NCBI GenBank assembly: GCA_013306675.1
Contig: JABLUY010000171.1
Location: forward strand, 1 to 64,000
Direction of reading: 5' to 3'
Length of the DNA: 64,000 nt
From: Thraustochytrium sp. TN22
Taxonomy: Eukaryota; Sar; Bigyra; Thraustochytrida; Thraustochytriidae
Shown here: positions 26,599 through 36,787 of the stretch, piece by piece
Layout of the letters: every line of letters begins with the position of its first letter
How positions within the stretch are numbered: position 1 is the stretch's first letter
Position numbers and translations under genes: made by a program
Notes under the pieces: model-generated
The model's database searches: none
The model's input: only the letters and a program-made list of their open reading frames with translations
What the model was told of the DNA's origin: nothing

Positions 26599-29571
26599 AT
26601 GCTGCAGGCGCTGGCGGGTTCTGGAAAGGCGGCGGCGGCCGCCGCGACGCAGGGCGGCGAGCAGGAACCGCTGCCGGACGTGCCCGTGGAGCACCTGGAC
26701 TATGGGTACATTAACAAGTGCGAGGATGCCGAGGAGCTGCGCAAGATCCTGCTCGTGCTGCAGTCCGGCAAGGAGGGCAGGTGGTATGACCTGGAGCGCG
26801 CCTGCGAAGAGCGCATGATCGCATGCATGCCGGCGGCCGAACGCAAGCTCTACCTGGCGCAGCACAGGGAGCCGACAGAGGAAGAGCGCCAGCAGGCGGC
26901 CACGGACCTCGAGGCCTTCGTGGCGAGCATCGGCCAGCGCGACGCGGCGCTGCGCGGCGCCGACCAGCCTGCCGCGGCCATCAAGGCCACCAAGGCCGCC
27001 AAGACTACCGCCGCCGGCCCTGTTGTGCCAGCGGAGGAGGCCATCTTCGGCGCCGCGGACCTCGAAGAGGAGAAGCAGCAGCAGCAGCAGGCGCCAAAGC
27101 AGGCTGCACTGCCTCGCGCCGCCGCTCCACCGCCTGTGCGCGGTTCGCTTGGCCACCAGCAGCAGCAAAAGCAGCAGCTGGCACCGGGCGATTCATCGGA
27201 GAGCGGCGCAAACAAGTCAAAGGAGCGCATCTCCGGCTACGACTTTCGTGCTTGGGACAAGTACGATGTGGACAAGGAGCTGGAGCGCATTGACGAGGAG
27301 GAGAAGCTGGCCAAACAGGAGCGCGCGCGATCCATCGCGGAGAAGCAAGCCGCTATTGAGGAGCGGCAGCGCCGCGCCGAGCGCCACCGCAAGGACCTGG
27401 GCATCCCGGAAGACCTGGACGCCATGCCAGCGGAGCAGCGGCTCTTCTTTGCCGAGCGCGAGCGCGAGAAGGGCAACGAGTGCTTCCGCGCGGACGAGTT
27501 TGAGGACGCACTGCGCTACTACTCGCGTAGCCTGCTGCTGGCTCCCGAGAGCCATAGCGACCCGCGACCCTACGCGAACCGCGCCATGGCCTACCTCAAG
27601 CTGGAGCGCTGGGCCGAGGCGGAGCGCGACTGCGACGCGGCACTGGATGCCGACCCGGACTTCACCAAGGCCCTTATTCGCCGCGGCATGGCGCGGCACC
27701 GCCGTGGCAAGTACCTTGACGCCATCGACGACTTTGAGGAGGCGCTGCGCCACGAGCCGCAGAACGCCAAGCTCAACGGCCTGCTCGCCATGTCGCGCAA
27801 GATGTACGACAAGGTGGGCGGTATCGGCTCCGACCGCCCCGGCGCACCTCCGCGCAGGACCGGCGAAAAGGAGACCTTCAAGAAGCTCATGATCATGGAG
27901 GACTCCGACTCTGACTCCGATGAGGAGGACCAGGAGAACGACGACGAGGCCGATGTAAAGGAGGCAAAGCATGAGCAGCAGCCGCAGCCGCAGCCGCAGC
28001 CGGACGTCAAGGACGAGGAGTACGTTATGGTGGAGGCGAGCCCCGAGCCCAAGTCCAGCGAGCCAGACTCCGAGGACGAAGACTGGGTCACGGCCAAGCG
28101 CCAGGGCGCAGAGCTCTTCAAGCAGGGTGCCTTTGCGGACGCCCTGCAATGCTTCAGCAAGGCCGTTCGTATTCTGCGCGCGGCCCCGCGTAGTGAGGAC
28201 CCACAGGACCTTTGCAACTGTCTCGGCAACGTTGCGGTTTGCCACAAGGAGCTCGCCCAGTGGAACGATGTGGTTTGCGTTTGCGACGAAGTGCTCGCTC
28301 TGCAGTCGTCGAACCTCAAGGCCCTCTTCCGCCGCGGTGTCGCGCTTGAGGAACTCGGCCGTCTCGAGGATGCCCTCAACGACATGTGCCAGGTGCTTCG
28401 TCTCGACCCGGAGCGCGCCGAGGCTGGCGACCGCATCTCAGTACTCATGGGCAAGCTTAACGCGCGTGGCAGTGACAATGAGGCACCTCAGGCCAAGCGC
28501 GAGGCCGCAAAGTCGGAGCCAAAGGCAAAGTCGGAGGCCCAGCCTGAACAGGCTCCTCAAGCCCAGTCTGAACAGGCTCCTCAAGCCCAGCCTGAACAGG
28601 CTCCTCAAGCCCAGCCTGAACAGGCTCCTCAAGCCCAGCCTGAACAGGCTCCCGTGCCTGCGCCCGCGCCTGCTCCTGCTCCTGCTGCGTCTCCTGCGCC
28701 TCCTGCGCCTCATGCAGAACAGGAGTCGCCGCAGGACTTCGTGGAGCGTATCAAGGCCGAGGGCAACGCATACTTCAAGGAAGGAAACCTGGACGGCGCA
28801 CTGGTCAAGTACATGGAATGCCTGGGTATGGACGCCAAGAATGTCTCCGTGCTGTCCAACATGGCCATGGTGCACCTTCAGCGCGGGGACTATGATGGCG
28901 CGCGAGACGCGGCGACGCGTGGGCTGGAGGCGGCCGTGAACAGCGGCGATGGTGATGCGATCGTGGCCAAGCTGCACTTTCGCCGCGCTCTAGCGCGCAA
29001 GGCTGTCCAGGACCTGAGCGGCGCCGAAGAGGACCTGAACGCGATCCTGTCCAAGGAGCCGCGCAATGCGCGCGCGCAGGCGGAGCTGAGCCAGGTGCAA
29101 AAGATGCAGCGCATGGCAGTGGAGAAGAAACGCATCGAGGAACGCCGTGCAAAGCAAGCGGAGGCAGAGGAGCTCGCCAAGCGTGCGCATGCCCGAGCGG
29201 CAGCCAAGTCTGCCGGCAAGCGTTCGCCGGCCTTTGCGGTGCCCACGTCGAGTTACGAGTTCCAGCGCGTGTGGCGCTCCCTCGCGGCCGACCAGCGCGG
29301 TGCCTACCTGGCATCCATCCCGCCGCCAAGTTTTGCCAAGATTTTCCGCGTCGAGCTTGAGGACGAGACGCTGATGGACATGGTCGAGGCGATTCGCGCG
29401 GACCTGCTGCCGTCGGACCGCGACGTGGCGGCGAGCATTCTGCGTGCGCTGCCTACCATCCCGCGATTTGGCACCACGGTCAAGTTCCTCTCTGCGCACC
29501 AGCGAGAGCGCGTCCGTTCCTTGCTCGACGACCTTGGTGACGCCGATCTCGTGGCGCAGTACTTTGAGTGA
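26599..29571 (+). CDS. SPAG1-like TPR co-chaperone (dynein arm assembly factor)
   Basis: The 990-aa product matches sperm-associated antigen 1 (SPAG1/DNAAF13), a cytoplasmic R2TP-like HSP70/HSP90 co-chaperone needed to preassemble axonemal dynein arms. Seen: an N-terminal block DVPVEHLDYGYINKCEDAEE at about residue 26, very close to animal SPAG1; ISGYDFRAWDKYDVDKE at about 211; three TPR clusters at about 288-394, 497-617 and 713-834; and an RPAP3-type C-terminal domain (SYEFQRVWRSL, then LVAQYF at the end) at about 881-988. Five tandem copies of an 8-residue QAQPEQAP-like repeat link the second and third clusters. The start is the first ATG; the frame stays open upstream to a stop at 26377 with an acidic Ser-Asp run and a GTG at 26398, so a non-AUG start or an upstream exon is possible. 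It implies the organism builds motile flagella. Confidence 0.92.
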   Translation: MLQALAGSGKAAAAAATQGGEQEPLPDVPVEHLDYGYINKCEDAEELRKILLVLQSGKEGRWYDLERACEERMIACMPAAERKLYLAQHREPTEEERQQAATDLEAFVASIGQRDAALRGADQPAAAIKATKAAKTTAAGPVVPAEEAIFGAADLEEEKQQQQQAPKQAALPRAAAPPPVRGSLGHQQQQKQQLAPGDSSESGANKSKERISGYDFRAWDKYDVDKELERIDEEEKLAKQERARSIAEKQAAIEERQRRAERHRKDLGIPEDLDAMPAEQRLFFAEREREKGNECFRADEFEDALRYYSRSLLLAPESHSDPRPYANRAMAYLKLERWAEAERDCDAALDADPDFTKALIRRGMARHRRGKYLDAIDDFEEALRHEPQNAKLNGLLAMSRKMYDKVGGIGSDRPGAPPRRTGEKETFKKLMIMEDSDSDSDEEDQENDDEADVKEAKHEQQPQPQPQPDVKDEEYVMVEASPEPKSSEPDSEDEDWVTAKRQGAELFKQGAFADALQCFSKAVRILRAAPRSEDPQDLCNCLGNVAVCHKELAQWNDVVCVCDEVLALQSSNLKALFRRGVALEELGRLEDALNDMCQVLRLDPERAEAGDRISVLMGKLNARGSDNEAPQAKREAAKSEPKAKSEAQPEQAPQAQSEQAPQAQPEQAPQAQPEQAPQAQPEQAPVPAPAPAPAPAASPAPPAPHAEQESPQDFVERIKAEGNAYFKEGNLDGALVKYMECLGMDAKNVSVLSNMAMVHLQRGDYDGARDAATRGLEAAVNSGDGDAIVAKLHFRRALARKAVQDLSGAEEDLNAILSKEPRNARAQAELSQVQKMQRMAVEKKRIEERRAKQAEAEELAKRAHARAAAKSAGKRSPAFAVPTSSYEFQRVWRSLAADQRGAYLASIPPPSFAKIFRVELEDETLMDMVEAIRADLLPSDRDVAASILRALPTIPRFGTTVKFLSAHQRERVRSLLDDLGDADLVAQYFE
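28537..28656 (+). repeat. 24-bp tandem repeat inside the SPAG1 gene, 5 units
   Basis: The unit GCCCAGCCTGAACAGGCTCC plus TCAA repeats with period 24, the third-last and others nearly perfect; the final unit ends in CCCGTG. It encodes AQPEQAPQ-type octapeptides. Confidence 0.9.
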
Positions 29572-30265
29572 ATAATTTCCATGCTGGACCTCAAGACATT
29601 TCCACTGGCCACACTGCGCAGTCCGCAGTCCTTGACTTGGACACCAAGAACTGACTGTGACAGCGACTGGCAGACGGCAACAAGCATCCCATCAGCCAGC
29701 CTGATTATAACAAGCAAGCAAGCTCCAGGATGCACACCGACTCATCGACCCGCCACTCCAGCTACTTGCTCCAGCTGACAGAGCTCGCCAGTCGCGCAGA
29801 CACGACAAAGCAGCTAGCTGCGCTGACTCATCTCATTCCTCGGCGCCGGCGAGTCAGCGTTTGCTAGCTTTCTTCTTGGTCGGCGTCGGGCCTTGCCTTG
29901 CCTTGTGCCTTGCCTTGTGCCTTGCCTGTGTGCCTTGCCTGTGCCTTGCCTGTTCACATTGACGCGCTCTCGCGCAAGGCAAGGTCCACGGACCCCTGGG
30001 TCCAAGCCCGCCAGACCAGCCAGGCCAGCGCGAGGGCAGGATGGGAGCGTTGAAGCGGCGTTGCGCCAACCGCAGTATTGTGAGCAGCATCCTCCCCCAC
30101 GAAACGTCAGGGGGCGCCCCAAAAGTCGCAGGAGACCCCCCCGGATCGCTGGCTGGCCACGAGGCGAGGTCCACGAACCAGGCGGTCGCGGAGCGCGGGC
30201 GCGGGCGCGGCATTGCGCGAAGGGAGGGCGAGGCCGGCGGCAGGCGGCAGGAGCAGGCCGGCAAG
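29572..30265. other. Intergenic region with CCTTG minisatellite
   Basis: 3' flank of SPAG1 and 5' flank of importin-5. It contains (GCCTTGCCTTGT)n-like repeats at 29891-29952 and AGCTAGCTG near 29812. The importin frame stays open upstream to 30041, but that portion does not resemble the family. Confidence 0.5.
29891..29952. repeat. CCTTG-rich minisatellite
   Basis: Irregular tandem units of CCTTG and CCTTGTG / CCTGTG, about 60 bp. Confidence 0.85.
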
Positions 30266-33200
30266 ATGGAGGAGGTTCTGCGCGCCCTGCAGTCGAACAA
30301 CAACGCGGAGCGCGATGCGGCGGAGCGGCGGTTCAACCAGGCGCTGGCGCAGGACGTGCGGTCGACCATGAACAACCTGCTGCAGCTGGTGCTGGTGAGC
30401 AACGACGCCGGGCTGTGCCAGCACGGCGCCGTGCTGTTCCGAGGGCAGCTGACACGCAAGAAGACGGGCGAGAAGTGGTGGAAGTCGCTGCGGCGCGATG
30501 AGGCGGAGAACCTGCGCAACGTGCTGCTGGACAGGCTGCGGTCGGCGCCGTCGGCGCAGACGAAGCGGCAGGTGAGCCAGATCGTGGCGCAGGTGGCGCG
30601 CATGTCGGTGGACGACAACATGAACGACCACTGGCCGCAGCTGCTGGACGGCCTGTCGCACATGTGCAAGCATGCCGGTGACCATGGCGCCACGGCGCAC
30701 GTGGCCATCATGACGCTGGAGGAGATCATGAAGACGGTGCCGTTCAAGGCGGAGAAGAAGCTGAAGGAGCTGGGTCTCCTGCTGAAGGAGATGATGGAGT
30801 CTCCGCCCGACAACAGCGCGGCGGTGCGCGTGGCGGCGGTCTCGGCGACCGGCTGCCTGTTTGCCTTTGTGGACGATGCGCAGACGGACGACTTCAAGGT
30901 GATTGTCCCGTCGGCGCTCAACGTAGTCACGGCCGTAGGCAACAGCGAGGAGCTTCTGCTCAAGTGGTGCGAGGCGGTGATCGATATCATCCACGCGCAG
31001 CCGCGGCTCGTGTATCAGAGCAACGTGGCCGAGCAGCTCGTGAGCACGATGCTGCAGCTCGGCACGGCGGCGGCGAACGGCGGCTCGGACGACGTCCAGA
31101 AGCAGAGCGCGGAGGTCTGCCTGCAGGTGGCCGTGGAGCTGCCGCTGGCGATCAAGGAGAACGAGGCGCTCATCAAGGGTCTGCTGGAGGCGTGCATTCG
31201 GCTGACGCTGCAGGCGAGCGAGGACGAGGACGCGGACGCATTCTCCTCTGTGGAGGGCGCGGCGACGGAGGACTCGTTGTACGACCACGGATTCCGCGCG
31301 CTCTACATCCTGATCGAGCACCTCGGCGAGGACCGCACGGTGCCGCTGCTCTTCCCCATGATTCAGCAGCTGCTGGCGCCCTCGAACGACTGGCGCCGCG
31401 AGCGCGCCGGTCTGAGCGCGCTCAACTCGCTGGCCTACACTTCGGGCAAGCTGCTGTACGAGAGCCTGCAGTCAGTGCTGGAGCGCCTGCTGCCCTTTGT
31501 CACGGGCGCCAACACGAAGCTGCTGGTGCGCCACGTTGCGCTCGACACGCTGAGCACGCTGCTCTTTGCCTACTCGGACCCGAACACGCTGTACGAGGAC
31601 GACGAGGACACGGACGAGACGGGCTTTGAGTCGACCACGGAGCGGCCCAGCGTTCAGGCGCAGTTTGGCCAGAACATCCTCGAATGCATCGTGCAGACGC
31701 TGGAGCCCCCCCAGTCGACGGTGCCGGCGCACTGGGCCTTTGCCAGCAAGGGCGCGCTGTCCGTGGCGTACTTTTGCTCCGGCGCCGCTGACGGCAAGGG
31801 CGCCGCCCTGCTGGGCTCGGCCACGCAGACCGTCCTGGAGCGCCTCCTGCGGCTCACTGAGGCGGCCGTCACGCTGCAGCAGGCGCAGACGCGCCAGCAC
31901 GGCTTTGTGTACGCCGAGACCGCCGTGGACGCGGCCGACGTGATCGGTTCGTGCCTGCAGGCCATCGGCGCGCTGGCCAAGGCGCTCGGGGAGGACTTCT
32001 TGCCCTTTTACGACACCTTCATGCCCATGGTCAAGAAGGTGTACGCCATGCAGGAGGAGCTCGATTCGGAGGCCGGCCGCCAGCTGCAGCAGCACGCGCA
32101 GAACAGCGGCAAGGTGTCCACGGAGCGGTCCACGTGGAAGGAGAAGCAGAGCGTGCTCCTCGGCCATGCGCTGGAGTGCCTCAGCCTCATGGGCCTGGCC
32201 GTGGGTGCCGCCAAGTTCATGCCGGACGCCGGCGCGCTCATGGACTTTGTCATTCGCTACATGGACACGGACTGGGAGAAGGGCGACTCGGACCGCAACA
32301 CGCAGGTCGCCAGCCTCGCCACCAGCATCTGCGTCTGTATGGGCGACGCTGTGGACGAGCGCGTGCTGAGCAAGGTCATCCCGCGCTTCATCGCGTGGGC
32401 CAAGAAGCCGCACTACCACGAGCCGGATGAGGCCGAGCTCGAGAAGCTCGAAGACGAGAATGAGGACGACGAGGAGGATGAGGACGAGGCGCAACAGGGT
32501 AAGCAGTACGTCATGACCGAGGACGACCGCATCATCTGCATCAACACCTTCTTGCTCAAGGACAAGCAGAAGGTCACCGAGCTCCTGCAGACGCTCATCA
32601 CCGAGCTCGGCATGAAGCTCATGCCCTGGGCCGGCGATCTCGCCGAGCTCCTCGTGGACCTGCTCAACAACGACGTCGTCGCGCCCGATATTCAGCTCTA
32701 CTCGATCTACGGCCTCGGCGCGCTCATCGTCTCCGTTGGCAAATGGCTGCGCCGCCTGCCCGAGGTCTCCGACGCGCAGCGCCAATTCTCGCAGCAGATC
32801 TTTGAGCGCTCCTTTGCCACCGCCGTCAACGCGCTCATGGAGGGCTTCTCCGACGCCAGGGGCGAGGACCTCGAGCGCGAGGGCGACGAGGAGATGGGCA
32901 AGGAGATGGACGAGGACGAGGACCAGAGCTCGCTCCTCCTCACCACCATGGCCAACCAGGTCACTCAAATGCTGCGCGCCGCCTTTGAGAGCGGCGGCAT
33001 GACCGACTCCGAGGTCGACCGCTTCTGCGCCGACGACTACGCGCGCGAGCGCTTCCCGTGCGTCTTCAACGTGCCTGTAAACAAGCTCGACGAGACCATG
33101 GAGACGCTCGTCGCACTCATGCGCCACTCTTGCGAGCGCCCGCGCGGCAAGCCCTGGTGGAAGGACTCCCACAACCATGAGGTCATGGACGCGCTCGCCG

Positions 33201-33946
33201 AGAGCGTCGGCCTCCTCGTCAAGGCCTACGGCCAGGTCGCCCTCGAGTCCTACGCCAAGCACGTGCTGCCCATCGCCTACACGCTGCTCGACGCCCCCGT
33301 CACCAAGGGCCCCAACGGCGTCACGCCCTCGCTTCAGGCCGTCGGCCTCTTCTTTTTCGACGACGTCATCGAGTTCGGCGGCCCGCCCGCCGCGGAGCTC
33401 GCCTCCAAGGCGCTCCCGTACCTGCTCAAGCACGCCAACGCCAACAACAACGGCCTGCGCCAGGCCGCCCTCTTTGGCCTTGGCGTCTGCGTGCAGCACG
33501 GCGCCGTCTTTGTCGACCCCTACATGGAACAGATCGTCAAGGCGCTCGTCGCCGCCATCGACAGTCAGGGCTCGCGCAACGGCTTCGGCGCTTCCGCCAC
33601 CGACAACGCCATCTCTGCACTCCTCAAGTGCATCATCTTTAAGAACGCCACCTCCCTCACCGCCAGCTTCCTCAACTACCCGCCCTGCAAGGCGGATGCC
33701 CTTGAGGCCCGCATTGTGCACTACCGCCTCTACCGCGCGCTCGCCACACAGAACCAGGTCTTCATCCCGCACGCCGACCGCATCCGCCACATCCTGCTCG
33801 AGGCCTGCTCCAGCGACGTCGGTCTTAGCAAGAAGACCGGCGCCTTCGAGGAGGAAGACGCCATCGTCTCCAACGAGACCCGCGCCTGGGTCCACGCGAA
33901 CCTCGGTGGTCCCGCGCCGCCCGTCCCTCCCGCCGCCTCGCACTGA
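30266..33946 (+). CDS. Importin-5 / karyopherin beta-3 (Kap121-like) nuclear import receptor
   Basis: This 1,226-aa HEAT-repeat protein is an importin-beta family receptor that carries ribosomal proteins, histones and other cargo into the nucleus and is released by Ran-GTP. Seen: the N-terminus MEEVLRALQSNNNAERDAAE with GAVLFRGQLTRKK, as in IPO5; continuous HEAT-type helix pairs; an acidic loop (EDENEDDEEDEDEAQQ, about residue 730) at the place where IPO5/Kap121 have their Ran-related acidic insert; and a C-terminal block of HEAT repeats (LLKHANANNNGLRQAALFGL, then GVCVQHGAVFVDPYM) typical of this subfamily. It is about 110 aa longer than human IPO5. The start at 30266 was chosen by match to the family. 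The frame is uninterrupted. Confidence 0.94.
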   Translation: MEEVLRALQSNNNAERDAAERRFNQALAQDVRSTMNNLLQLVLVSNDAGLCQHGAVLFRGQLTRKKTGEKWWKSLRRDEAENLRNVLLDRLRSAPSAQTKRQVSQIVAQVARMSVDDNMNDHWPQLLDGLSHMCKHAGDHGATAHVAIMTLEEIMKTVPFKAEKKLKELGLLLKEMMESPPDNSAAVRVAAVSATGCLFAFVDDAQTDDFKVIVPSALNVVTAVGNSEELLLKWCEAVIDIIHAQPRLVYQSNVAEQLVSTMLQLGTAAANGGSDDVQKQSAEVCLQVAVELPLAIKENEALIKGLLEACIRLTLQASEDEDADAFSSVEGAATEDSLYDHGFRALYILIEHLGEDRTVPLLFPMIQQLLAPSNDWRRERAGLSALNSLAYTSGKLLYESLQSVLERLLPFVTGANTKLLVRHVALDTLSTLLFAYSDPNTLYEDDEDTDETGFESTTERPSVQAQFGQNILECIVQTLEPPQSTVPAHWAFASKGALSVAYFCSGAADGKGAALLGSATQTVLERLLRLTEAAVTLQQAQTRQHGFVYAETAVDAADVIGSCLQAIGALAKALGEDFLPFYDTFMPMVKKVYAMQEELDSEAGRQLQQHAQNSGKVSTERSTWKEKQSVLLGHALECLSLMGLAVGAAKFMPDAGALMDFVIRYMDTDWEKGDSDRNTQVASLATSICVCMGDAVDERVLSKVIPRFIAWAKKPHYHEPDEAELEKLEDENEDDEEDEDEAQQGKQYVMTEDDRIICINTFLLKDKQKVTELLQTLITELGMKLMPWAGDLAELLVDLLNNDVVAPDIQLYSIYGLGALIVSVGKWLRRLPEVSDAQRQFSQQIFERSFATAVNALMEGFSDARGEDLEREGDEEMGKEMDEDEDQSSLLLTTMANQVTQMLRAAFESGGMTDSEVDRFCADDYARERFPCVFNVPVNKLDETMETLVALMRHSCERPRGKPWWKDSHNHEVMDALAESVGLLVKAYGQVALESYAKHVLPIAYTLLDAPVTKGPNGVTPSLQAVGLFFFDDVIEFGGPPAAELASKALPYLLKHANANNNGLRQAALFGLGVCVQHGAVFVDPYMEQIVKALVAAIDSQGSRNGFGASATDNAISALLKCIIFKNATSLTASFLNYPPCKADALEARIVHYRLYRALATQNQVFIPHADRIRHILLEACSSDVGLSKKTGAFEEEDAIVSNETRAWVHANLGGPAPPVPPAASH

Positions 33947-35383
33947 AGATGTGATAGCCAACCAAGCCTGGCCCAGTGATGAGAGATGGAAGCAATGAAA
34001 CATCGATCGAGACATCTTGACGAGACTGCATTCGATCCGAATCCGATGATGAAGAAGCCACTGTTCGTACTTAACGTTACCATGGTACCACCAATGAAGA
34101 AGAGAAAAGAGGACCGCGAAATCCCAGCCGACAGCAAACTAAGGCCTAGGCCAACGGCAGACTACCGGTGGTGGTAATCGCACTCTTACCGGTCACCTGA
34201 TCATGGCTCGCGCGCGCCAGTACATGTTTGCCCGGCAGCCCTGGGACCCATCGGCCGGACCATCGGCTAGCTAAGACCAAAAAGTGCCAGTAGGCCTAGC
34301 TAGCCTGGCTAGCCTACTAGTCCTCGAGTGACTGACTTGACGCCAGCGGCCAGACCCGAGGTCAGGCCCGTAACTGTTAGCTTTCAGCTGGCTAGCCGCT
34401 GCTAGGGCCTAGAGCAAGCTAGCAGGCTCTGTGCCCTTCAATCGAAAGGGGTCGCCTCACTTCGAATTCTAAAATCGACGGCGAAAGAAATGCGCGAAGT
34501 GATGTTTTGAATCGACTGAGCATGCATAGAGATGTATCCCCATCAGGTTTGATTGCTGTGATTCGCTTGCGAATGGCGATTTGATTGAGTCTCTAGTTTT
34601 GATAGCAGCTATATGGGACTAGTGGGGTGTGTGCTCGAGGACCCTCCAAGTGTGTACCCGAGGACACCCACTCAGCCGACCCGCGCACTAACTTCGAACT
34701 TGAACGAGCGCATTTGATAGGCCTCTTCGAATCCGTTTCAAAACAGCACACGGGAAGGCCATTTTCGGCGCGGTCTCGGCGCGACGGTTAGGACGCCCCT
34801 GGTGCGTCCTCACAGCGGGTGGCCGCCCCATTTTACAGTTAGTCTGTTTTGAACGGCGACCCCGAAGTTCCGATTGAAGAGCACACAGCCTACCATGGTA
34901 GCAGCTAGGAAATCAACCCACTGGCAAAGCCAAAGCGACCACTGGCTACGAATTCACGAGCAAGCTCGCTGCTCTCCTCTGAATCCCTTCCCACCCACAG
35001 CCGGCAGCAGTTGCGCAACGACGGTCCGGCCCGGGGCACGGCCTAATTTACGTTAATTGAGCTTGACTCGAATGGAGGGTGGGATTGGCGGTGAGATCAC
35101 AAGTATGTGCAGTGAGAGTCTGTGAGACCTCAACGGGCGCCGTCAGCCAGGCGGCGGGCGCCGTCAGCGTGCAAGTGAGCTGGCGCCCAGTCAACTCAGA
35201 AGAGTTCAAGTCGCCTGCAGTAGTACGGCATGGCATGCGCCCGGACCATTGTGCCCGAGACTGTTTCACTCTCGCCACGCTGCGTCGCCGTGTTTGGAAG
35301 CTAGTAGCCTGGCCGCCGCGGCACCGCGAAGCGGAGCGGAGGCGGGCGCCCGACACAGGTGCGGCGGCCTCTGGCCAGGTCGA
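33947..35383. other. Intergenic region with CTAG runs and a MITE-like segment
   Basis: 1.4 kb without a protein-like frame. CTAG-rich palindromes cluster at 34260-34320 and 34390-34425; a 444-bp segment bounded by inverted repeats is listed separately. The last 300 bp should hold the promoter of the sulfotransferase-like gene. Confidence 0.5.
34436..34879. mobile_element. Possible MITE-like non-autonomous DNA element
   Basis: The ends form an interrupted inverted repeat: CTTCAATCG at 34436-34444 pairs with CGATTGAAG at 34871-34879, and GGGGTCGCC at 34448-34456 pairs with GGCGACCCC at 34855-34863. The interior is lower in GC than the surroundings and non-coding. No clear target-site duplication was found and there is no second copy in the window, so the call is tentative. 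Confidence 0.35.
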
Positions 35384-36787
35384 ATGCAAAGTCCGAACAG
35401 CAAGAGGCTGGTCGCGAGCGAGGCGGGCCTGGACGGCAGGATGCAGCTCCTCCTCGCAGGCAATCGAGGGGAACGCGACACGGCGCCGGCGAGGAGTTGT
35501 ACTCCGCGCTGGTATGCCCTTCTTGCTGCACTCTGCGCGCTCTCGCTCTTCTCCGTCGCGGGCAACATGACAGGGAGAGGCCTGAATGGCTTCGCGGCGG
35601 TCGAGGAGGAGAAGCCCCAGCAGACGAGCCCCTGCGCACCGGAGCAGGCAGCGCAGCGGCCAACGCAGCTCGCGTTGCTGCAGGCATTGCAGCAGGGAGC
35701 GAAACGCGCGACGCCGGGCCACACTGGCACGCCGTCGGCGTCTCCTTCCTTGGAGGACCTCCTTGCGGCCGACTCCGAGTCCAAAGTGAGCGACCCGTCC
35801 TGCATGGACATTGAGTCTGTGCAACCGAGACCAAAGAGTGAGTGTATCGCATCCGTCTCGGTTGTTGGCGGCAGGAAGTGTGGCAGCACGGCGCTATACA
35901 GCATGCTGGCACAGCACCCAGACTACCTCGGTGTCAAACTCAACATCGGGCCTACATCCGGAGAGCTCTGGCTCTGGGAAGAAGAGCGTCTCTACAGGAA
36001 CGCTCTTGAGAAGTCTCGCGGGGAACTCACGGCAAACTTTCTTAGCCCCAAGAAAAATATGGACCTCGTAAAGACATACCGGCTCGGCAAGGGTGAAGTT
36101 ATCACGGGAGACGCTTCTGTGGGCACCATTGGCGCATGCACGGCTTCTCGAGCCATGCACAAGGTTTGCGGAGGCGACGTGAAAATCATCTACATCGTGC
36201 GAGACCCGCTCGATAAGCTCGAGTCGCTCTACAAGATGCGCATGCGCATGCCCAAGTACGATATGGACCCCTGGATCCGACCCGAGGGTCCGGTCTACGA
36301 CGAGCAGGGCGTTGAGATTGCGCCCTTCGAACCTTTCGTGCTCCAGGAGCTGGAGGATATCAAGAAGGTCTTCGCGGGCCGACGCCCGAAGTGGTGGGCG
36401 ACGCAAAAGCTGGAGGATATTCCCTGCCCGTGGAAGAGGGACTCGTTGAACTCGATTTGGAGCGGGGTCTACCTGGCGCACCTGGCTCGCTGGCAAAACT
36501 TCAAGCGCTCGCAGATTCTCGTCATCGGCACGAGGGACATGATCGACCGTCCCGAGGAAACGATGACCAAGGTCTATCGGTTTGCGGGCCTCGACCCGAC
36601 CCTCGTCGACTTTGGCAAGATCCTCAAGGGAGCCAACACAAACGCCGCGCCGTCGAAACAGAAAGGTTCTAACGGTATCTTGACGCTCACGGAGGAGACG
36701 CGGCGCAAGGTGATCGATTTCTATCGACCCTTCAACGAGGAGCTTGCGAAGCGTTGGTGTGTCAATATCACGACATGGCATGTCTAA
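35384..36787 (+). CDS. Sulfotransferase-like type II membrane protein
   Basis: The 467-aa product resembles Golgi carbohydrate sulfotransferases, which transfer sulfate from PAPS to sugars. Seen: a short N-terminal tail with Arg, then a single hydrophobic segment (YALLAALCALSLFSVAG) at about residues 44-60, giving type II topology; a stem region of low complexity; the 5'-phosphosulfate loop VVGGRKCGSTALYSMLA at about 160-176; and the 3'-phosphate motif IIYIVRDPLDKLESLYKMRM at about 269-288 (Arg-Asp-Pro and Ser). The C-terminal half has the ILVIGTRDMIDRPEETMTKV stretch usual in the family. The start at 35384 fits a short cytosolic tail; the frame is open up to an ATG at 35249. Substrate unknown; thraustochytrids make sulfated galactan-rich walls, so a wall role is plausible inference. 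Confidence 0.83.
   Translation: MQSPNSKRLVASEAGLDGRMQLLLAGNRGERDTAPARSCTPRWYALLAALCALSLFSVAGNMTGRGLNGFAAVEEEKPQQTSPCAPEQAAQRPTQLALLQALQQGAKRATPGHTGTPSASPSLEDLLAADSESKVSDPSCMDIESVQPRPKSECIASVSVVGGRKCGSTALYSMLAQHPDYLGVKLNIGPTSGELWLWEEERLYRNALEKSRGELTANFLSPKKNMDLVKTYRLGKGEVITGDASVGTIGACTASRAMHKVCGGDVKIIYIVRDPLDKLESLYKMRMRMPKYDMDPWIRPEGPVYDEQGVEIAPFEPFVLQELEDIKKVFAGRRPKWWATQKLEDIPCPWKRDSLNSIWSGVYLAHLARWQNFKRSQILVIGTRDMIDRPEETMTKVYRFAGLDPTLVDFGKILKGANTNAAPSKQKGSNGILTLTEETRRKVIDFYRPFNEELAKRWCVNITTWHV

Noticed and set aside
29854-30265. Upstream extension of the importin-5 frame and the antisense frame over it
   Set aside because: The residues before 30266 do not match the importin N-terminus and overlap a minisatellite-rich leader.
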